Notes: generated from the sequence alone by a model not told the origin. Positions 17,222 through 26,132 are shown, numbered from the stretch's first letter. The stretch is DNA of 64,000 bases from Candidatus Viridilinea mediisalina (GCF_002532535.1 NZ_NQWI01000004.1:35628-99627); one strand, 5' to 3'. Made by a program: numbers and translations.

Positions 17222-18628
17222 GTGAGTGATCAGGTCTACGATCTGGTGATCGTTGGTTCGGGGCCGGGTGGCTATGTGGCGGCTGTGCGCGCGGGTCAGT
17301 TGGGCATGCGTACTGCCATCGTGGAGGCCGGGCCGCTGGGGGGCGTCTGCCTCAATGTGGGCTGTATTCCCACCAAGGCGCTGCTGCATAGCGCCGATCT
17401 GCTCGATGAACTGAAAGAGGCGAAACGCTTCGGGGTGAAGGTTGAGGGCGTGAGCTTTGATCTCGCCGGGGCAATGAAGCATAAGGATGCGGTGGTCAAG
17501 GCGAGTAGCGATGGCGTCAGTTTTTTGATGAAGAAGAACAAGGTGGACGTGATCGCTGGTTGGGGCCGTTTGGCTGGGCGCGGTCAGGTGCATGTGCAAC
17601 TCACGGCAGGCGGTGAGCGCACGTTGAGTGCCAAGCAGATCATGATCGCTACCGGCGCACAACCGCGTCCCTTCCCCGGTATCCCCTTTGATCACCAACG
17701 CATCCTCTCCTCCACCGATGCGCTCAAGCTAGACAGCGTGCCGCAGAGTCTGCTCTGTATTGGGGCGGGGGCGATTGGGATCGAGTTTGCCTCAATGTAC
17801 CGCGCCTTTGGCGCTGAGGTGAGTGTCGTTGAGGCGCTGCCGCGCCTGGTGCCCAATGAGGACGAAGAGGTCGCTGCGGAGCTGCACAAGGCGTTCCAGC
17901 GCCGAGGCATCAAGACGCTGGCCGGGGCGAAGGTGGAAGGGATTGAACAGGAGGCCGACGCCCTCGTTGTGCAGGTTGTTGGGGCTGATGGCAAGCCGCA
18001 ACAACTCAAGGTTGCCAAGCTGCTGGTGGCTATTGGCATTATGCCCAACACCAAGGAGCTTGGTCTTGAGGCTGCTGGGGTGAAGCTTGATAAAGGCTTC
18101 ATCCTAACCGATGGCGTTATGCAAGCGGCGGATGGAATCTATGCGGTGGGCGATTGTGCCGCTACCACGCCCTGGTTGGCCCATAAGGCCAGTGCTGAAG
18201 GCATGCTCGCTGTGGAGCATATGGCAGGCCACCAGGTTAGGCCCATTGAGTATGGCAAGATTGCGGCCTGTACCTACTGTAACCCGGAGATTGCCAGTGT
18301 TGGTTTGACCGAAGCACGCGCAAAAGAGCAGGGCTATAGCGTAAAGGTTGGCAAGTTCCCCTTTGCCGCCAATGGCAAAGCACGGGTGCTTGGTCAGAGC
18401 CGCTTCGGCTTCATCAAGCTCGTGGCCGACCAACAGTACGATGAGTTGCTCGGTGTCCACATGATTGGCCCTCACGTCACCGAGATGATCAGTGAAGGTG
18501 GTCTTGCCCTCACCCATGAGGCCACGGGTGAGAGCCTCCTGAACACCATCCACGCCCATCCAACGCTCTATGAGGCCATTGGTGAGGCGGCTCACGCCTT
18601 GGTGCATGGTGCCGCAATTCATGTCTAA
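17222..18628 (+). CDS. lpdA: Dihydrolipoyl dehydrogenase
   Basis: E3 flavoprotein that re-oxidises dihydrolipoamide with NAD+ in 2-oxoacid dehydrogenase or glycine cleavage complexes. The GTG start at 17222 follows GAGAGG and gives 468 residues. FAD-binding GSGPGGYVAA, the redox disulfide CLNVGCIPTK, the NAD-binding GAGAIGIEFASMY, the second FAD motif YAVGDCA, and the active-site HPTLYEAIGE at the end are all intact. No E1 or E2 gene is adjacent, so the partner complex cannot be named from here. Confidence 0.96.
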   Translation: MSDQVYDLVIVGSGPGGYVAAVRAGQLGMRTAIVEAGPLGGVCLNVGCIPTKALLHSADLLDELKEAKRFGVKVEGVSFDLAGAMKHKDAVVKASSDGVSFLMKKNKVDVIAGWGRLAGRGQVHVQLTAGGERTLSAKQIMIATGAQPRPFPGIPFDHQRILSSTDALKLDSVPQSLLCIGAGAIGIEFASMYRAFGAEVSVVEALPRLVPNEDEEVAAELHKAFQRRGIKTLAGAKVEGIEQEADALVVQVVGADGKPQQLKVAKLLVAIGIMPNTKELGLEAAGVKLDKGFILTDGVMQAADGIYAVGDCAATTPWLAHKASAEGMLAVEHMAGHQVRPIEYGKIAACTYCNPEIASVGLTEARAKEQGYSVKVGKFPFAANGKARVLGQSRFGFIKLVADQQYDELLGVHMIGPHVTEMISEGGLALTHEATGESLLNTIHAHPTLYEAIGEAAHALVHGAAIHV

Positions 18629-18647
18629 GCATGCCCCAAAGAGAAAC

Positions 18648-18682
18648 GCCTGCGCTACGCCGATGTCGGCCCAAGCGCAGGC
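18648..18682. terminator. Hairpin between convergent genes
   Basis: GCCTGCGCT pairs with AGCGCAGGC, and GCCGATGTCGGC pairs inside the loop. It lies between lpdA and the convergent SDR gene and could end transcription from both sides. The T-tract is weak, so the call is tentative. Confidence 0.4.
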
Positions 18683-18694
18683 AAACTAAGGCAG

Positions 18695-19561
18695 TTAACT
18701 CCCTCCCACCATCCGCTCCGTCGCTGCCCAAAGCGCATGGCGCAGCTTTAGATCATTAGCCGGGGCCATGATTGACTGCGGCTGCGGGTGTTCGTTGAGG
18801 AAGTAGCCGCCAGTGACATGGGCCACATTGGGCGAACTGGCGAGGTAGATTGCACCACGCGCCGCTTCCGCTGGACTACGCATCACGCTGGTAATGATGC
18901 GGACGAAGAGCCGTTGATACCACGTCGGTGCAGTCCAAAGTTGCCAGATGCCGGTGGCTACATGGCCTGGGTGTACTACATTGACCGTTACACCAGTGGA
19001 GCGCAAGCGGTCGGCCAGTTCTAGGCTCCAGAGCAGTTGGGCCTGCTTGGAGCTTGCGTAGGCCATAAAGCCTGCGTAACGCCGCGTGAGCTGCAAATCC
19101 TCAAGATCGAGGCGTCCGTAGCGATAGGCTTCCGAGCCAATATTGACAATCCGCGCCCCAGGGGTGGCGCTGAGCAACGGCAGGAGCGTATGCGTCAATA
19201 GAAAGGGCGCAACATAGTTGACCCCCAGTGTGCGTTCGAGGCCATCCTCTGTCGTTTGGCGCTGCAAGCAGAAGGTGCCCGCATTGTTGATCAGCACATG
19301 CAGTTGCTGATAGCGGGCCAAAAAGTCCGCCGCGAAGGCGCGAACCGAGCGCAGTTCAGCCAACTCCAGGGGCATTGTGGCGATCTGGGCAGCGCCACAC
19401 GCTGCCCGTAGTTCAGCCGCAAGGCCCGCCGCCCGCACCTGATTGCGGCAAGCCACAACCAACGTTGCCCCCTGCAGTGCCAAACCCCGCGCCACCTCAC
19501 GCCCAATGCCACTCGTCGCGCCCGTGAGCAACACAACCCGCTTGGTCATGGGAAGAGTCAT
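18695..19561 (-). CDS. SDR-family oxidoreductase (retinol-dehydrogenase-like)
   Basis: A 288-residue NAD(P)-dependent enzyme. The cofactor motif is TGATSGIGREVA (about 12-23), then NNAGTF, the catalytic Ser in IVNIGSEAYR and an intact YASSKQAQ that supplies Tyr and Lys. The sequence style (LALQGATLVVACRN, LDLEDLQL) matches the retinol dehydrogenase/WW-oxidoreductase-like group of SDRs, which act on varied lipids and alcohols. Substrate unknown. Upstream on this strand lies an 8-bp tandem array. Confidence 0.88.
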   Translation of the reverse strand: MTLPMTKRVVLLTGATSGIGREVARGLALQGATLVVACRNQVRAAGLAAELRAACGAAQIATMPLELAELRSVRAFAADFLARYQQLHVLINNAGTFCLQRQTTEDGLERTLGVNYVAPFLLTHTLLPLLSATPGARIVNIGSEAYRYGRLDLEDLQLTRRYAGFMAYASSKQAQLLWSLELADRLRSTGVTVNVVHPGHVATGIWQLWTAPTWYQRLFVRIITSVMRSPAEAARGAIYLASSPNVAHVTGGYFLNEHPQPQSIMAPANDLKLRHALWAATERMVGGS

Positions 19562-19606
19562 GATGGTGCCTTGGGAATAGGGATATTTGTAGCCACGTTA
19601 CTGCTT

Positions 19607-19755
19607 GCGAGGACGCGAGGACGCGAGGACGCGAGGACGCAAGGACGCAAGGACGCAAGGACGCGAAGCCCTTCGCCTCTTCGCCTCTTCGCCTCTTCGC
19701 CTCTTCGCCTCTTCGCCTCTTCGCCTCTTCGCCTCTTCGCCTCTCGCATCCTCGC
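19607..19755. repeat. Tandem 8-bp array (GCGAGGAC then TTCGCCTC)
   Basis: About seven units of GCGAGGAC/GCAAGGAC are followed by about nine units of TTCGCCTC. The two halves are roughly complementary in purine/pyrimidine sense, so the whole may fold as a large hairpin. Both strands are open in several frames, giving false Arg/Glu-rich ORFs. It lies between the SDR and ferrochelatase genes. Confidence 0.9.
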
Positions 19756-19757
19756 TG

Positions 19758-20684
19758 CTATTTCCTCTCCACCACAGTCCCATCCACCAAATCAGCCAAG
19801 CCAGCCACCAGTTCGGGATCGGCGTTGGGCAAGGCGGCCCGTGCATAGCCTACCCCCAGCGTGGCGGCCAGTTGCGCGAGGCGACCATCGAGTTCATAGC
19901 AGATCTCGACGTTATCGTAGGTTGAAGAGATGCCCACCGCCAACACATGGCGATAACCCGCTTGGGCCAACTCCTCCAACGCGCTGCCCACCTCCGGCCC
20001 AAGCCATTGACCCGGCCCTTCAGCCCCGTAGTAGGCCAAGCGCCCCGCTCCACAACCAAGCTCACTGGTGAGTTGCGCGGTGCGCTGGGTGAGTTGCTGC
20101 TGGTAGTTTGTTTCGGGCTTACGGCTACTCTCGGCGACACTATGGGCCATGCAGAGCAGCGCCACCGCCTCAGCCGGAGCCTCGAGTTGGGCGAGAGCGG
20201 CGCGCGTATGGCGCGTGATCGCGCTCCAATAGCCCGGCAGATCGGGCCAATCTTTGATCAGATGGATGGTGCAGGGCTGTTGCAACTCAGCTTGTGCGCG
20301 TTCCAAGGTGCGCTCGTAGTCGCGCAGGCCCATCAGCGACGCATGGGGACTTAGTGGTAGCACCACGACCGTCTGGGCACCACTGGCACACAACTCCTGC
20401 AATGCGCTCGTAACCGTCGGCGTCCAATGGCGTGCCCCCAGCGCCACACGAAAACGGTCGCCAGAGCGCTCGGCCAAGACTTGGCTCAAGGCATTCGCCA
20501 ACAGACCCGCCGCCGAACCGCCGCGCTCCGTGCCCCACACCTGCTGGCAACGCGCCTGCAGAGCCGCAATATCCTCTGGGGGCGGCGTATAGCCCCCATA
20601 GTGAGCCGTCAAATAATCGGCCACCTCACCCAATTCCTGCGGCTCGCCATATTCCATCACGAGTAGACCGATCGGGTTGGTCAT
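19758..20684 (-). CDS. hemH: Ferrochelatase
   Basis: Inserts Fe2+ into a porphyrin in heme synthesis. The ATG at 20684 gives 308 residues, the usual size of the bacterial enzyme. It opens with IGLLVMEYGEP, which corresponds to the conserved start of the family, and has LPLSPH in the middle. The catalytic His lies in MAHSVAESS and the acidic partner in NVEICYELD. Both loops differ from the textbook forms (SAHSLP and SDHIE), so the sequence is divergent, and the choice between protoporphyrin and coproporphyrin as substrate is open. No other heme gene is nearby. Confidence 0.85.
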   Translation of the reverse strand: MTNPIGLLVMEYGEPQELGEVADYLTAHYGGYTPPPEDIAALQARCQQVWGTERGGSAAGLLANALSQVLAERSGDRFRVALGARHWTPTVTSALQELCASGAQTVVVLPLSPHASLMGLRDYERTLERAQAELQQPCTIHLIKDWPDLPGYWSAITRHTRAALAQLEAPAEAVALLCMAHSVAESSRKPETNYQQQLTQRTAQLTSELGCGAGRLAYYGAEGPGQWLGPEVGSALEELAQAGYRHVLAVGISSTYDNVEICYELDGRLAQLAATLGVGYARAALPNADPELVAGLADLVDGTVVERK

Positions 20685-20707
20685 GGGGTCTCCTTTGGAC
20701 CATCCCC

Positions 20708-21703
20708 CTATGGCAAAGCCGCCCGACGGCTTACCTCCCATTGGCCCGTTGTCGCATTGTAACGCCACGCGGCAACACGGTTAGGCTCATTGGCTGCACT
20801 GGTCTGGAGGCTATAGTTAAAGGGGACAAGGTCGGCAATCAGTTCATCGTCTACCAAGCGGAGCTTGCGTACCCGCTCGCTCGCGCTTGCCCCCGCCTGC
20901 TCCAAGTCGAGCAGTGGGCGCATATCGCCTGCGGGCATACCATTGGCATCTAACGGCAACGCCATCACCTCGGGGCTGCGGGCAAGGGCCAGATAGAGTT
21001 CGTAGCCCTCTCCGCGTTCTACCACGAGGATGCCCATAACGTCGGTGTTGTCCACAATCGGACGCATGGTGCCATCGTTCAGATCAATCGCAACCACGCC
21101 ACCGTGTTCGCTTGTGGGCGTACCACCAATAACATGGCCCGCATAGAGCCAATGCAGGTCGCAGACATAGCTCAACCCGATGATACCATAGGGATTGCGT
21201 TCGTGCGCTGCGCCCGGCAGACGCACAAAGGGTGCCATCTCGCCACTCTGGGCTGCCACGCGCCAAATGGTTGTCGCCCCCGCCAAAGGATTATCGGCCA
21301 GCGAGAGGCGCGGCGTCGGTGCCACATAGATATTCCCCTCACGGTCGTAGGCAATCGGCCCCAAATAGCCCGCCCGACGCCATGTGGGATGCTGGTAGGT
21401 CTGATCTGGTTGGCGCGTACTCAGCAGCACCAAGCCCATCTCGGAGCGGTTGGTAGCTAAAGCCAAGCCCCCTCCACTCAGGCCAATTTCAGGATTGGCC
21501 ATAAAGCCAGGCAAGCTGCGGCAATCATCGGTTGGGATGGGGAGGCCAGATCGCTCGCCGTCGGCCCCTGTTGGCGTTGCGGGCCTGGTTGAACGCGCAA
21601 CCACCAGGGCCAGCGCAAGCAACACCAAGCCCACCACCACAAGGCTGACACTCAAGCCACTGGTGGGGCGGCGGAACGGAGTACTACGGGGACGTTGTGG
21701 CAT
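20708..21703 (-). CDS. Membrane-anchored hypothetical protein, possibly beta-propeller
   Basis: A 331-residue protein with one N-terminal membrane segment (about 18-36) and the remainder predicted outside. The outer part has recurring patterns such as GPIAYDREGNIYVAPTP, GVVAIDLNDGTMRP and VMALPLDANGMPAGDMRP, reminiscent of NHL/SGL-like propeller blades, though I cannot count blades with certainty. No catalytic motif recognised. It is followed closely by hemH (24 bases from its stop to the hemH start) and preceded by the L,D-transpeptidase, all on the minus strand. Confidence 0.65.
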   Translation of the reverse strand: MPQRPRSTPFRRPTSGLSVSLVVVGLVLLALALVVARSTRPATPTGADGERSGLPIPTDDCRSLPGFMANPEIGLSGGGLALATNRSEMGLVLLSTRQPDQTYQHPTWRRAGYLGPIAYDREGNIYVAPTPRLSLADNPLAGATTIWRVAAQSGEMAPFVRLPGAAHERNPYGIIGLSYVCDLHWLYAGHVIGGTPTSEHGGVVAIDLNDGTMRPIVDNTDVMGILVVERGEGYELYLALARSPEVMALPLDANGMPAGDMRPLLDLEQAGASASERVRKLRLVDDELIADLVPFNYSLQTSAANEPNRVAAWRYNATTGQWEVSRRAALP

Positions 21704-21720
21704 AGGTTCGTCTACTCAAC

Positions 21721-22944
21721 TCAATAACGCACCTTCACCGGAGTACCCAGGCTCGTCCACTCATAGAGCCATTGGGCATCCTCAAGCCGCAGATTGATGC
21801 AGCCGTGGGAGGGACGAATGCCGGTACCATGATTGTTGTGCCAATAGGTGCCGTGCAGGGCCACCCCGCCGACAATATATTGCGCCCACGGCACATGGGG
21901 CACATTCCAACACTCGCCCGCCATACAGCCGCTCATCGTCTGCATAGGCGTCTTATAGTAGACCGCATAATCACCTACGGGCGTATTGAAGCCATCGCGT
22001 CCGGTTGCCACCGGGGCGCGGAAGACCAGCAGATCGCCTTCGTAGGCACTGAGCCACTGCTCACCAATACTAATCTCGACGCGCCGCTCCCAGAGGGCCG
22101 GGTGCCATGTGTGCGTACCCTCCAACTGGGGCACTGGGGCCAGATTGATGCCCCGCTGTTCTGCGAGCAAGCGCCCCAAATCACTCAGTTGCACCTCATA
22201 GAGCGCGTTGAGGGGGTAGCCATAGGAGTGTTGCAGCGAACGAAAGACCGCTGGCAGTTCTTCGGGGAAGTAGATAAACTTAGCCCGCTCGAAGTACTGC
22301 ACACTCCGACCATCCTCTTCAACCACCTCGCTCAACGGCATACCATAGAGCTGCATACCATCGCGGCGCTCCCAGAAGCTACGGAACCTCCCCCAGAGCG
22401 TATGGCCCGTTTCAGGAAAATAGCGTCCCTCCCTCTGCGCTTCATCGAGGCGTGGCGGAACACCCTGCTTTTCCAATATTTCGCGCCCCAGCAAACCCAA
22501 CTGCACCTGTTGGGGCGTCCCAATATATTCAGCGTGCAATTCAAAACGCGCCCGCTCAAAGTATTGCACAATACGGCCATGCTCAACAATCTCCTCAGTC
22601 AGTGGATAACCAAAGCTCTGCAATTGACCATTGGCACGCCAAAAATCCAAAAAGCCACTCCGATTACTGAGATGATGCCCAGTCTGAGGAAAATAGATCG
22701 TCTGCATGCGCGGCAACAATTCAGGATTCACCGAGCCCAGCGGCTGACTAACCACAGTCCGCAGGTGCGCCTCACGAGCCTGCGCCGCCACCACCACCGC
22801 CTGAGCCTCGCGGTAGCTCAACGGCGCCGCAAAATCGGCCTGGGGATGGCGTGCCTCTGCCGCATGAATCGAAAGCAGCAGCACAAGGGTGAGTCCAAAC
22901 ACCAGCAGCGCAGCACCAATCATGTGGTAGCGACGTAGCACCAT
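21721..22944 (-). CDS. L,D-transpeptidase (YkuD) with N-terminal FPxTGHxL repeats
   Basis: Cell-wall cross-linking enzyme acting outside the membrane. The 407-residue protein has an N-terminal membrane segment (about 8-27). Two tandem repeats of about 65 residues follow, each starting YFPxTGHxL and containing FWxxxGxxQxxGxPL and RxVQYFERAxF (about 85-155 and 170-240). The C-terminal YkuD domain has HGTYWHNNHGTG and SHGCINLR with the catalytic Cys at about 382, followed by GTPVKVRY. The start may be at 22923 (MIGAALLV). Catalytic assignment is firm; the repeats may bind wall or surface polymer. Confidence 0.93.
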   Translation of the reverse strand: MVLRRYHMIGAALLVFGLTLVLLLSIHAAEARHPQADFAAPLSYREAQAVVVAAQAREAHLRTVVSQPLGSVNPELLPRMQTIYFPQTGHHLSNRSGFLDFWRANGQLQSFGYPLTEEIVEHGRIVQYFERARFELHAEYIGTPQQVQLGLLGREILEKQGVPPRLDEAQREGRYFPETGHTLWGRFRSFWERRDGMQLYGMPLSEVVEEDGRSVQYFERAKFIYFPEELPAVFRSLQHSYGYPLNALYEVQLSDLGRLLAEQRGINLAPVPQLEGTHTWHPALWERRVEISIGEQWLSAYEGDLLVFRAPVATGRDGFNTPVGDYAVYYKTPMQTMSGCMAGECWNVPHVPWAQYIVGGVALHGTYWHNNHGTGIRPSHGCINLRLEDAQWLYEWTSLGTPVKVRY

Positions 22945-23023
22945 AGCAGTACCATATTCATCTTAATAAAGCGAAGCCCTCGGTGGGGGTTTGGGGGAGG
23001 CGAAGCCTCCCCCAATAAAACTC

Positions 23024-23068
23024 ATTTTGTTCGGTGTTGGCGGCTTCGCCGCCAACACCGAACAAAAT
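23024..23068. repeat. Variable-arm hairpin, copy 4
   Basis: Perfect inverted repeat, core GGCGGCTTCGCCGCC, arm ATTTTGTTCGGTGTT. It is preceded by the companion palindrome GGGGGAGGCGAAGCCTCCCCC (22994-23013) and followed without gap by a copy of the 108-bp element. Confidence 0.9.
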
Positions 23069-23183
23069 AACACCAATTACCCTTGAACATGCCGCATGAT
23101 CAAGAACGTTAACGCCCATTGGGACGCCATGCTCGGCAATCTACAATCTGCAATCTGCAATCTACAATCGTAAACTGCCATTA
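23068..23183 (+). repeat. 108-bp-type element, 116-bp variant
   Basis: Matches the copies at 26025 and 41530 (CCAATTACCCTTGAACATGC, CCCATTGGGACGCCATG) but has four instead of three AATCTGC-type heptamers plus one extra base near the right end, which explains its extra length. Confidence 0.85.
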
Positions 23184-23214
23184 CAAACATTATATAAAAC
23201 TTAAACGCCCATGA

Positions 23215-24684
23215 CTAGAGGGTTTTACCAATTCTATCCTCAGCAGCATAGCGTAGCGGCAACCAAACCCGCAACTCAGTGCCTTGGCCGGGGCGCGAGA
23301 GGATGGTGAGCCGCCCATCGAGTGCGGTGGCCCGCTCACGCAACTGACGCAGGCCCAAACGGGTTCCAGGCCGCTCGCCTTGGGCCCCAGGATCGAAGCC
23401 GATCCCGTTGTCGCGCACAACAATTTGCAGCCCGCCGTCCAGCGTGCGGATGGTTAACGCCACATGGCTGGCGTGGGCATGTTTGGCTGCATTGTTTAGC
23501 CCCTCTTGGGCAAAGCGAAAGGCAGCCAATTCAAGCACCTGGGGAATATCGGTAGGCAGATCACTCAGTTCAAGCTCAAGCTCCCACGCTTGCTGTTCAG
23601 CAAATTCACTGACATAGCGCCGTAGTGCGGCCACAAAGCCAAGTTGCCCCAACTCCATGGGCCGCAAGGCAAAGATAGCCCGCCGCAACTCATCAATCTG
23701 TTGGCGCAGATTGGCCTTCAGGTTCACAAACTCACCACTGAGACGCTGCGGGTCTTGGTGCAACCAATCTGCCCAGAGGTCCACCCGCATGCGCAGGAAG
23801 GCGAGGCTCTGAGCTACGCCATCGTGCAGATCACGGGCGATCCGAGTGCGCTCTTCCGTGATCGCCTGCTCCAACGTAGCGACACTCGCCAACTCACGGG
23901 CGCGCCGGCGACTACCCTGAATACTCTCGGTCAACTCACCAGCCACCGTCAGCAACAGGGCGGTACTCTCCGCACTGAGCAGCAGCGGAAGCACCTGATC
24001 GGAACGAGCACTGGGTTGTTCCAACGTCAACTGGTCGGTTGTCGTCAGGTAGCCTTCAATCCAACCAAGGGGCTGATTATCCCGTTCAGCCAAAGGCAGG
24101 ATCAGACAAGCCACAATCCCGGCGGGTGTACGGCCACGCGGCTTCAGGATGGTGGGTTCAGGGGGTAACTCATAGTGGTAGGCCAAGCCAAAGGCGCTAC
24201 GCGCCGCCGCCAATTGCTCCTCATTCAACCCGAGGCAGCGCGCCGTCAACGTTCTACCCTGCTCACCATAGAGCACCAGCGCAGCCGCACGGGCCGCAAA
24301 GAGACGCGCAGGCAGCGTAATCGCATAATCAAGCACATCATCAAGCGTATCGCTACTCGCAATGCGCTGATTCAGCTCATAGAGCAACTCCAGACGCGCA
24401 TTAGTTAGGCGCAACTCATCAAGAAAACTCGCCTCAGCCACCTGGCGGCGCTGCTCCTGATGGGCAGCCCAACTCAGCACCGCATAGATCGCTACTGCCG
24501 CCAACGCACCCCAAAAAAGCGCCTCAAGCGTCTCAAAGAGCGGATCGAGCGGGCGAAAGCCAATCAAGCTCGTCTCGACCAAGCGCACCAACGCAAAGAG
24601 CAAGCCCACCACCCCTGCAATGGGCCAACGGAGACTGCGGAGCGCAGCGACCATATCGGTAGGTTGGGGCTTGGTGGGGCGCAT
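23215..24684 (-). CDS. Sensor histidine kinase, NarX/DesK-like (HisKA_3)
   Basis: A 489-residue membrane-associated kinase for a NarL-type response regulator. Two hydrophobic stretches (about 18-35 and 45-70) form the input end, a GAF-like domain spans about 100-240, and the phospho-acceptor His is in ARDLHDGVAQSLA (about 286). The ATPase part has LNNAAKHAHA, DNGIGFDP and GTRLGLRQLRERA. No regulator gene is adjacent; the NarL-type gene at 44.1 kb is a possible but unproven partner. It lies 6 bases from the upstream Uma2 gene's stop. Confidence 0.93.
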   Translation of the reverse strand: MRPTKPQPTDMVAALRSLRWPIAGVVGLLFALVRLVETSLIGFRPLDPLFETLEALFWGALAAVAIYAVLSWAAHQEQRRQVAEASFLDELRLTNARLELLYELNQRIASSDTLDDVLDYAITLPARLFAARAAALVLYGEQGRTLTARCLGLNEEQLAAARSAFGLAYHYELPPEPTILKPRGRTPAGIVACLILPLAERDNQPLGWIEGYLTTTDQLTLEQPSARSDQVLPLLLSAESTALLLTVAGELTESIQGSRRRARELASVATLEQAITEERTRIARDLHDGVAQSLAFLRMRVDLWADWLHQDPQRLSGEFVNLKANLRQQIDELRRAIFALRPMELGQLGFVAALRRYVSEFAEQQAWELELELSDLPTDIPQVLELAAFRFAQEGLNNAAKHAHASHVALTIRTLDGGLQIVVRDNGIGFDPGAQGERPGTRLGLRQLRERATALDGRLTILSRPGQGTELRVWLPLRYAAEDRIGKTL

Positions 24685-24689
24685 GGGGG

Positions 24690-25301
24690 CTACAATGAAC
24701 TATCGGGCGCACCGGCAAAGAGTTCAGCAACCGGCAACAACAGCCCTGGGAGGCAGGCAAAGGCCACATGATCGCCCGCCGTAAAGCACCTTGGTGCCGC
24801 ATACGCCCCGGGTGCCACGAGGCAATAGAGGTTCAGACTACGTTCACGCGGATCGATAATCGCATACTCTGGCACCCCAGCAGTAGCATAAGCTGCCAAT
24901 TTGATCCGCTCATCGTAGGAGCGCGAAGCTGCCGAAAGAATCTCAAACAAGAGATCCGGCACCCCATAGATCCGCCCCGCCCGAAAGAGTGCTTCACGTC
25001 CAAAACGCACCACCACATAATCGGGCTGCACCGGATGGCAAGCGGGCATCAGCACACCTATGGGCGCAGGAAAGCAATAGGCCAGCCGCGCATCCTCTGC
25101 CGGAATCCCAACCAAACGCTCAAGACGCCGCACAATCCACTGATGAAAGCTACTCGGCGCGGTCGTCATATAGAGCACCCCACCAATAACCTCATAGCGC
25201 CGCCCATCAGCGGGCAACCGCTCCCAATCGGCAAACGTCCATGCCCCTTGGGACGGCCCCTCAACAAGGGGAGCATCAGTTGTGACAACGAGAATTGCCA
25301 T
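24690..25301 (-). CDS. Uma2-family endonuclease-like protein
   Basis: A 203-residue protein from the ATG at 25301; longer forms run through an inverted repeat and are rejected. It shows the Uma2 (DUF820) layout: YEVIGGVLYMTT, QPDYVVVR, then the PD-(D/E)xK-like core VPDLLFEILS and DERIKLAAYATAGVPEYAIID. Such proteins are abundant in Chloroflexota and Cyanobacteria; their biological role is not established. Its stop is followed by the histidine kinase gene. Confidence 0.85.
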   Translation of the reverse strand: MAILVVTTDAPLVEGPSQGAWTFADWERLPADGRRYEVIGGVLYMTTAPSSFHQWIVRRLERLVGIPAEDARLAYCFPAPIGVLMPACHPVQPDYVVVRFGREALFRAGRIYGVPDLLFEILSAASRSYDERIKLAAYATAGVPEYAIIDPRERSLNLYCLVAPGAYAAPRCFTAGDHVAFACLPGLLLPVAELFAGAPDSSL

Positions 25302-25310
25302 ACGGAACAC

Positions 25311-25390
25311 AGAAAATAGGAATAGAGGAACGTAGAAAATAGTAAGGGTAACCTTTGCCCTATTTCCTACGTTCCTCGTTTCTATTTCCT
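25311..25390. repeat. Purine/pyrimidine inverted repeat
   Basis: The left arm GAAAATAGGAATAGAGGAAC and right arm GTTCCTCGTTTCTATTTCC are nearly complementary, about 15 bases apart with further paired parts. A similar element lies at 28119-28194, and single arms are seen at 9838, 33445 and 45251. Confidence 0.65.
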
Positions 25391-25414
25391 CCCCTAAAGC
25401 AGAGGCACGGCGTA

Positions 25415-25918
25415 CTACCCGCCCCTCAACGCTTGCCACCAGAGCCGCCAATTCTCCGGTTGTTGCGGGACAACCACTGACGGATCTAGCGCCTCATCGG
25501 GGGCAGCGATCTCAGGTATACTCAACGGTTCTGTACGGCTGAGAATAACCACGTCGCCCTCACGGGCATAGCCAAGCTGCCCGCGCGCCACCATTTCGGC
25601 ATAGACGGGCGATTCGGTATACTCAACCAACCCGGCAAGGCGTTCATTCTCATACCTGATCGTCAACACCTCAGCCTCAAGCTCGGCGCGGCGCGTCTCC
25701 AGACGGGCACTCTGCAACACCTGGCCCACAAAGTTGACCATGAGCAGGCCAATGAAGACTAGCATCAGGGCTGCGATGCCCAACGAGAAGGCATTGCTAC
25801 CCACAGCACGTAAACCAGCGATCAAGCGATCCGCAAGCGGCAACGCGCTTGAAGCAGCCCGTCGGCGCGGCCCCAGGCCAATCAGACGCCGCGAAGCGTG
25901 ACTACGCAGCCGTTTCAT
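25415..25918 (-). CDS. Septum formation initiator family protein (FtsB/DivIC-like)
   Basis: A 167-residue membrane protein. A basic N-terminal tail is followed by one membrane helix (about 45-65), a coiled coil (about 66-100, RLETRRAELEAEVLTIRYENERL) and the short conserved tail VYAEMVARGQLGYAREGDVVIL that marks the family. FtsB/DivIC proteins link early and late division proteins at the septum. The C-terminal extension (RTEPLSIPEIAAPDEALD) is variable. No other division gene lies beside it. The ORF's last bases overlap only the rejected long form of the Uma2 gene. Confidence 0.82.
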   Translation of the reverse strand: MKRLRSHASRRLIGLGPRRRAASSALPLADRLIAGLRAVGSNAFSLGIAALMLVFIGLLMVNFVGQVLQSARLETRRAELEAEVLTIRYENERLAGLVEYTESPVYAEMVARGQLGYAREGDVVILSRTEPLSIPEIAAPDEALDPSVVVPQQPENWRLWWQALRGG

Positions 25919-25935
25919 GGGCGCCCCCTACAGTT

Positions 25936-26010
25936 GGCGAGGGTGCGAGGATGCGATGACGCGAAGCCATCGCCTCTTTGCCGCACGCATCCCCGAAAGA
26001 TATGGTAAAG
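25936..26010. repeat. Degenerate GCGAGGAT-type element
   Basis: GCGAGGGTGCGAGGATGCGA on the left and CGCACGCATCCCC with ATATGGTAAAGC on the right resemble the ends of the array at 42606-42780. Confidence 0.5.
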
Positions 26011-26024
26011 CGACCTTCTGCTGC

Positions 26025-26132
26025 TTATACCAATTACCCTTGAACATGCCGCATTATCAAAAACGCGAAAGCCCATTGGGACGCCATGTTCGGTAATCTA
26101 CAATCTGCAATCTGCAATCATAAATGGTATTA
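26025..26132 (+). repeat. 108-bp element, reference copy
   Basis: Begins TTATACCAATTACCCTTGAA and ends AAATGGTATTA, so the ends form an imperfect inverted pair. A central CCCATTGGGACGCC is followed by AATCTAC, AATCTGC, AATCTGC. The right end touches the bactofilin stop codon at 26130. Confidence 0.88.

Noticed and set aside
19558..19749. Arg/Glu-rich frames through the 8-bp array
   Set aside because: They are an effect of the tandem repeat being free of stop codons on both strands; no start-site or codon-use support.
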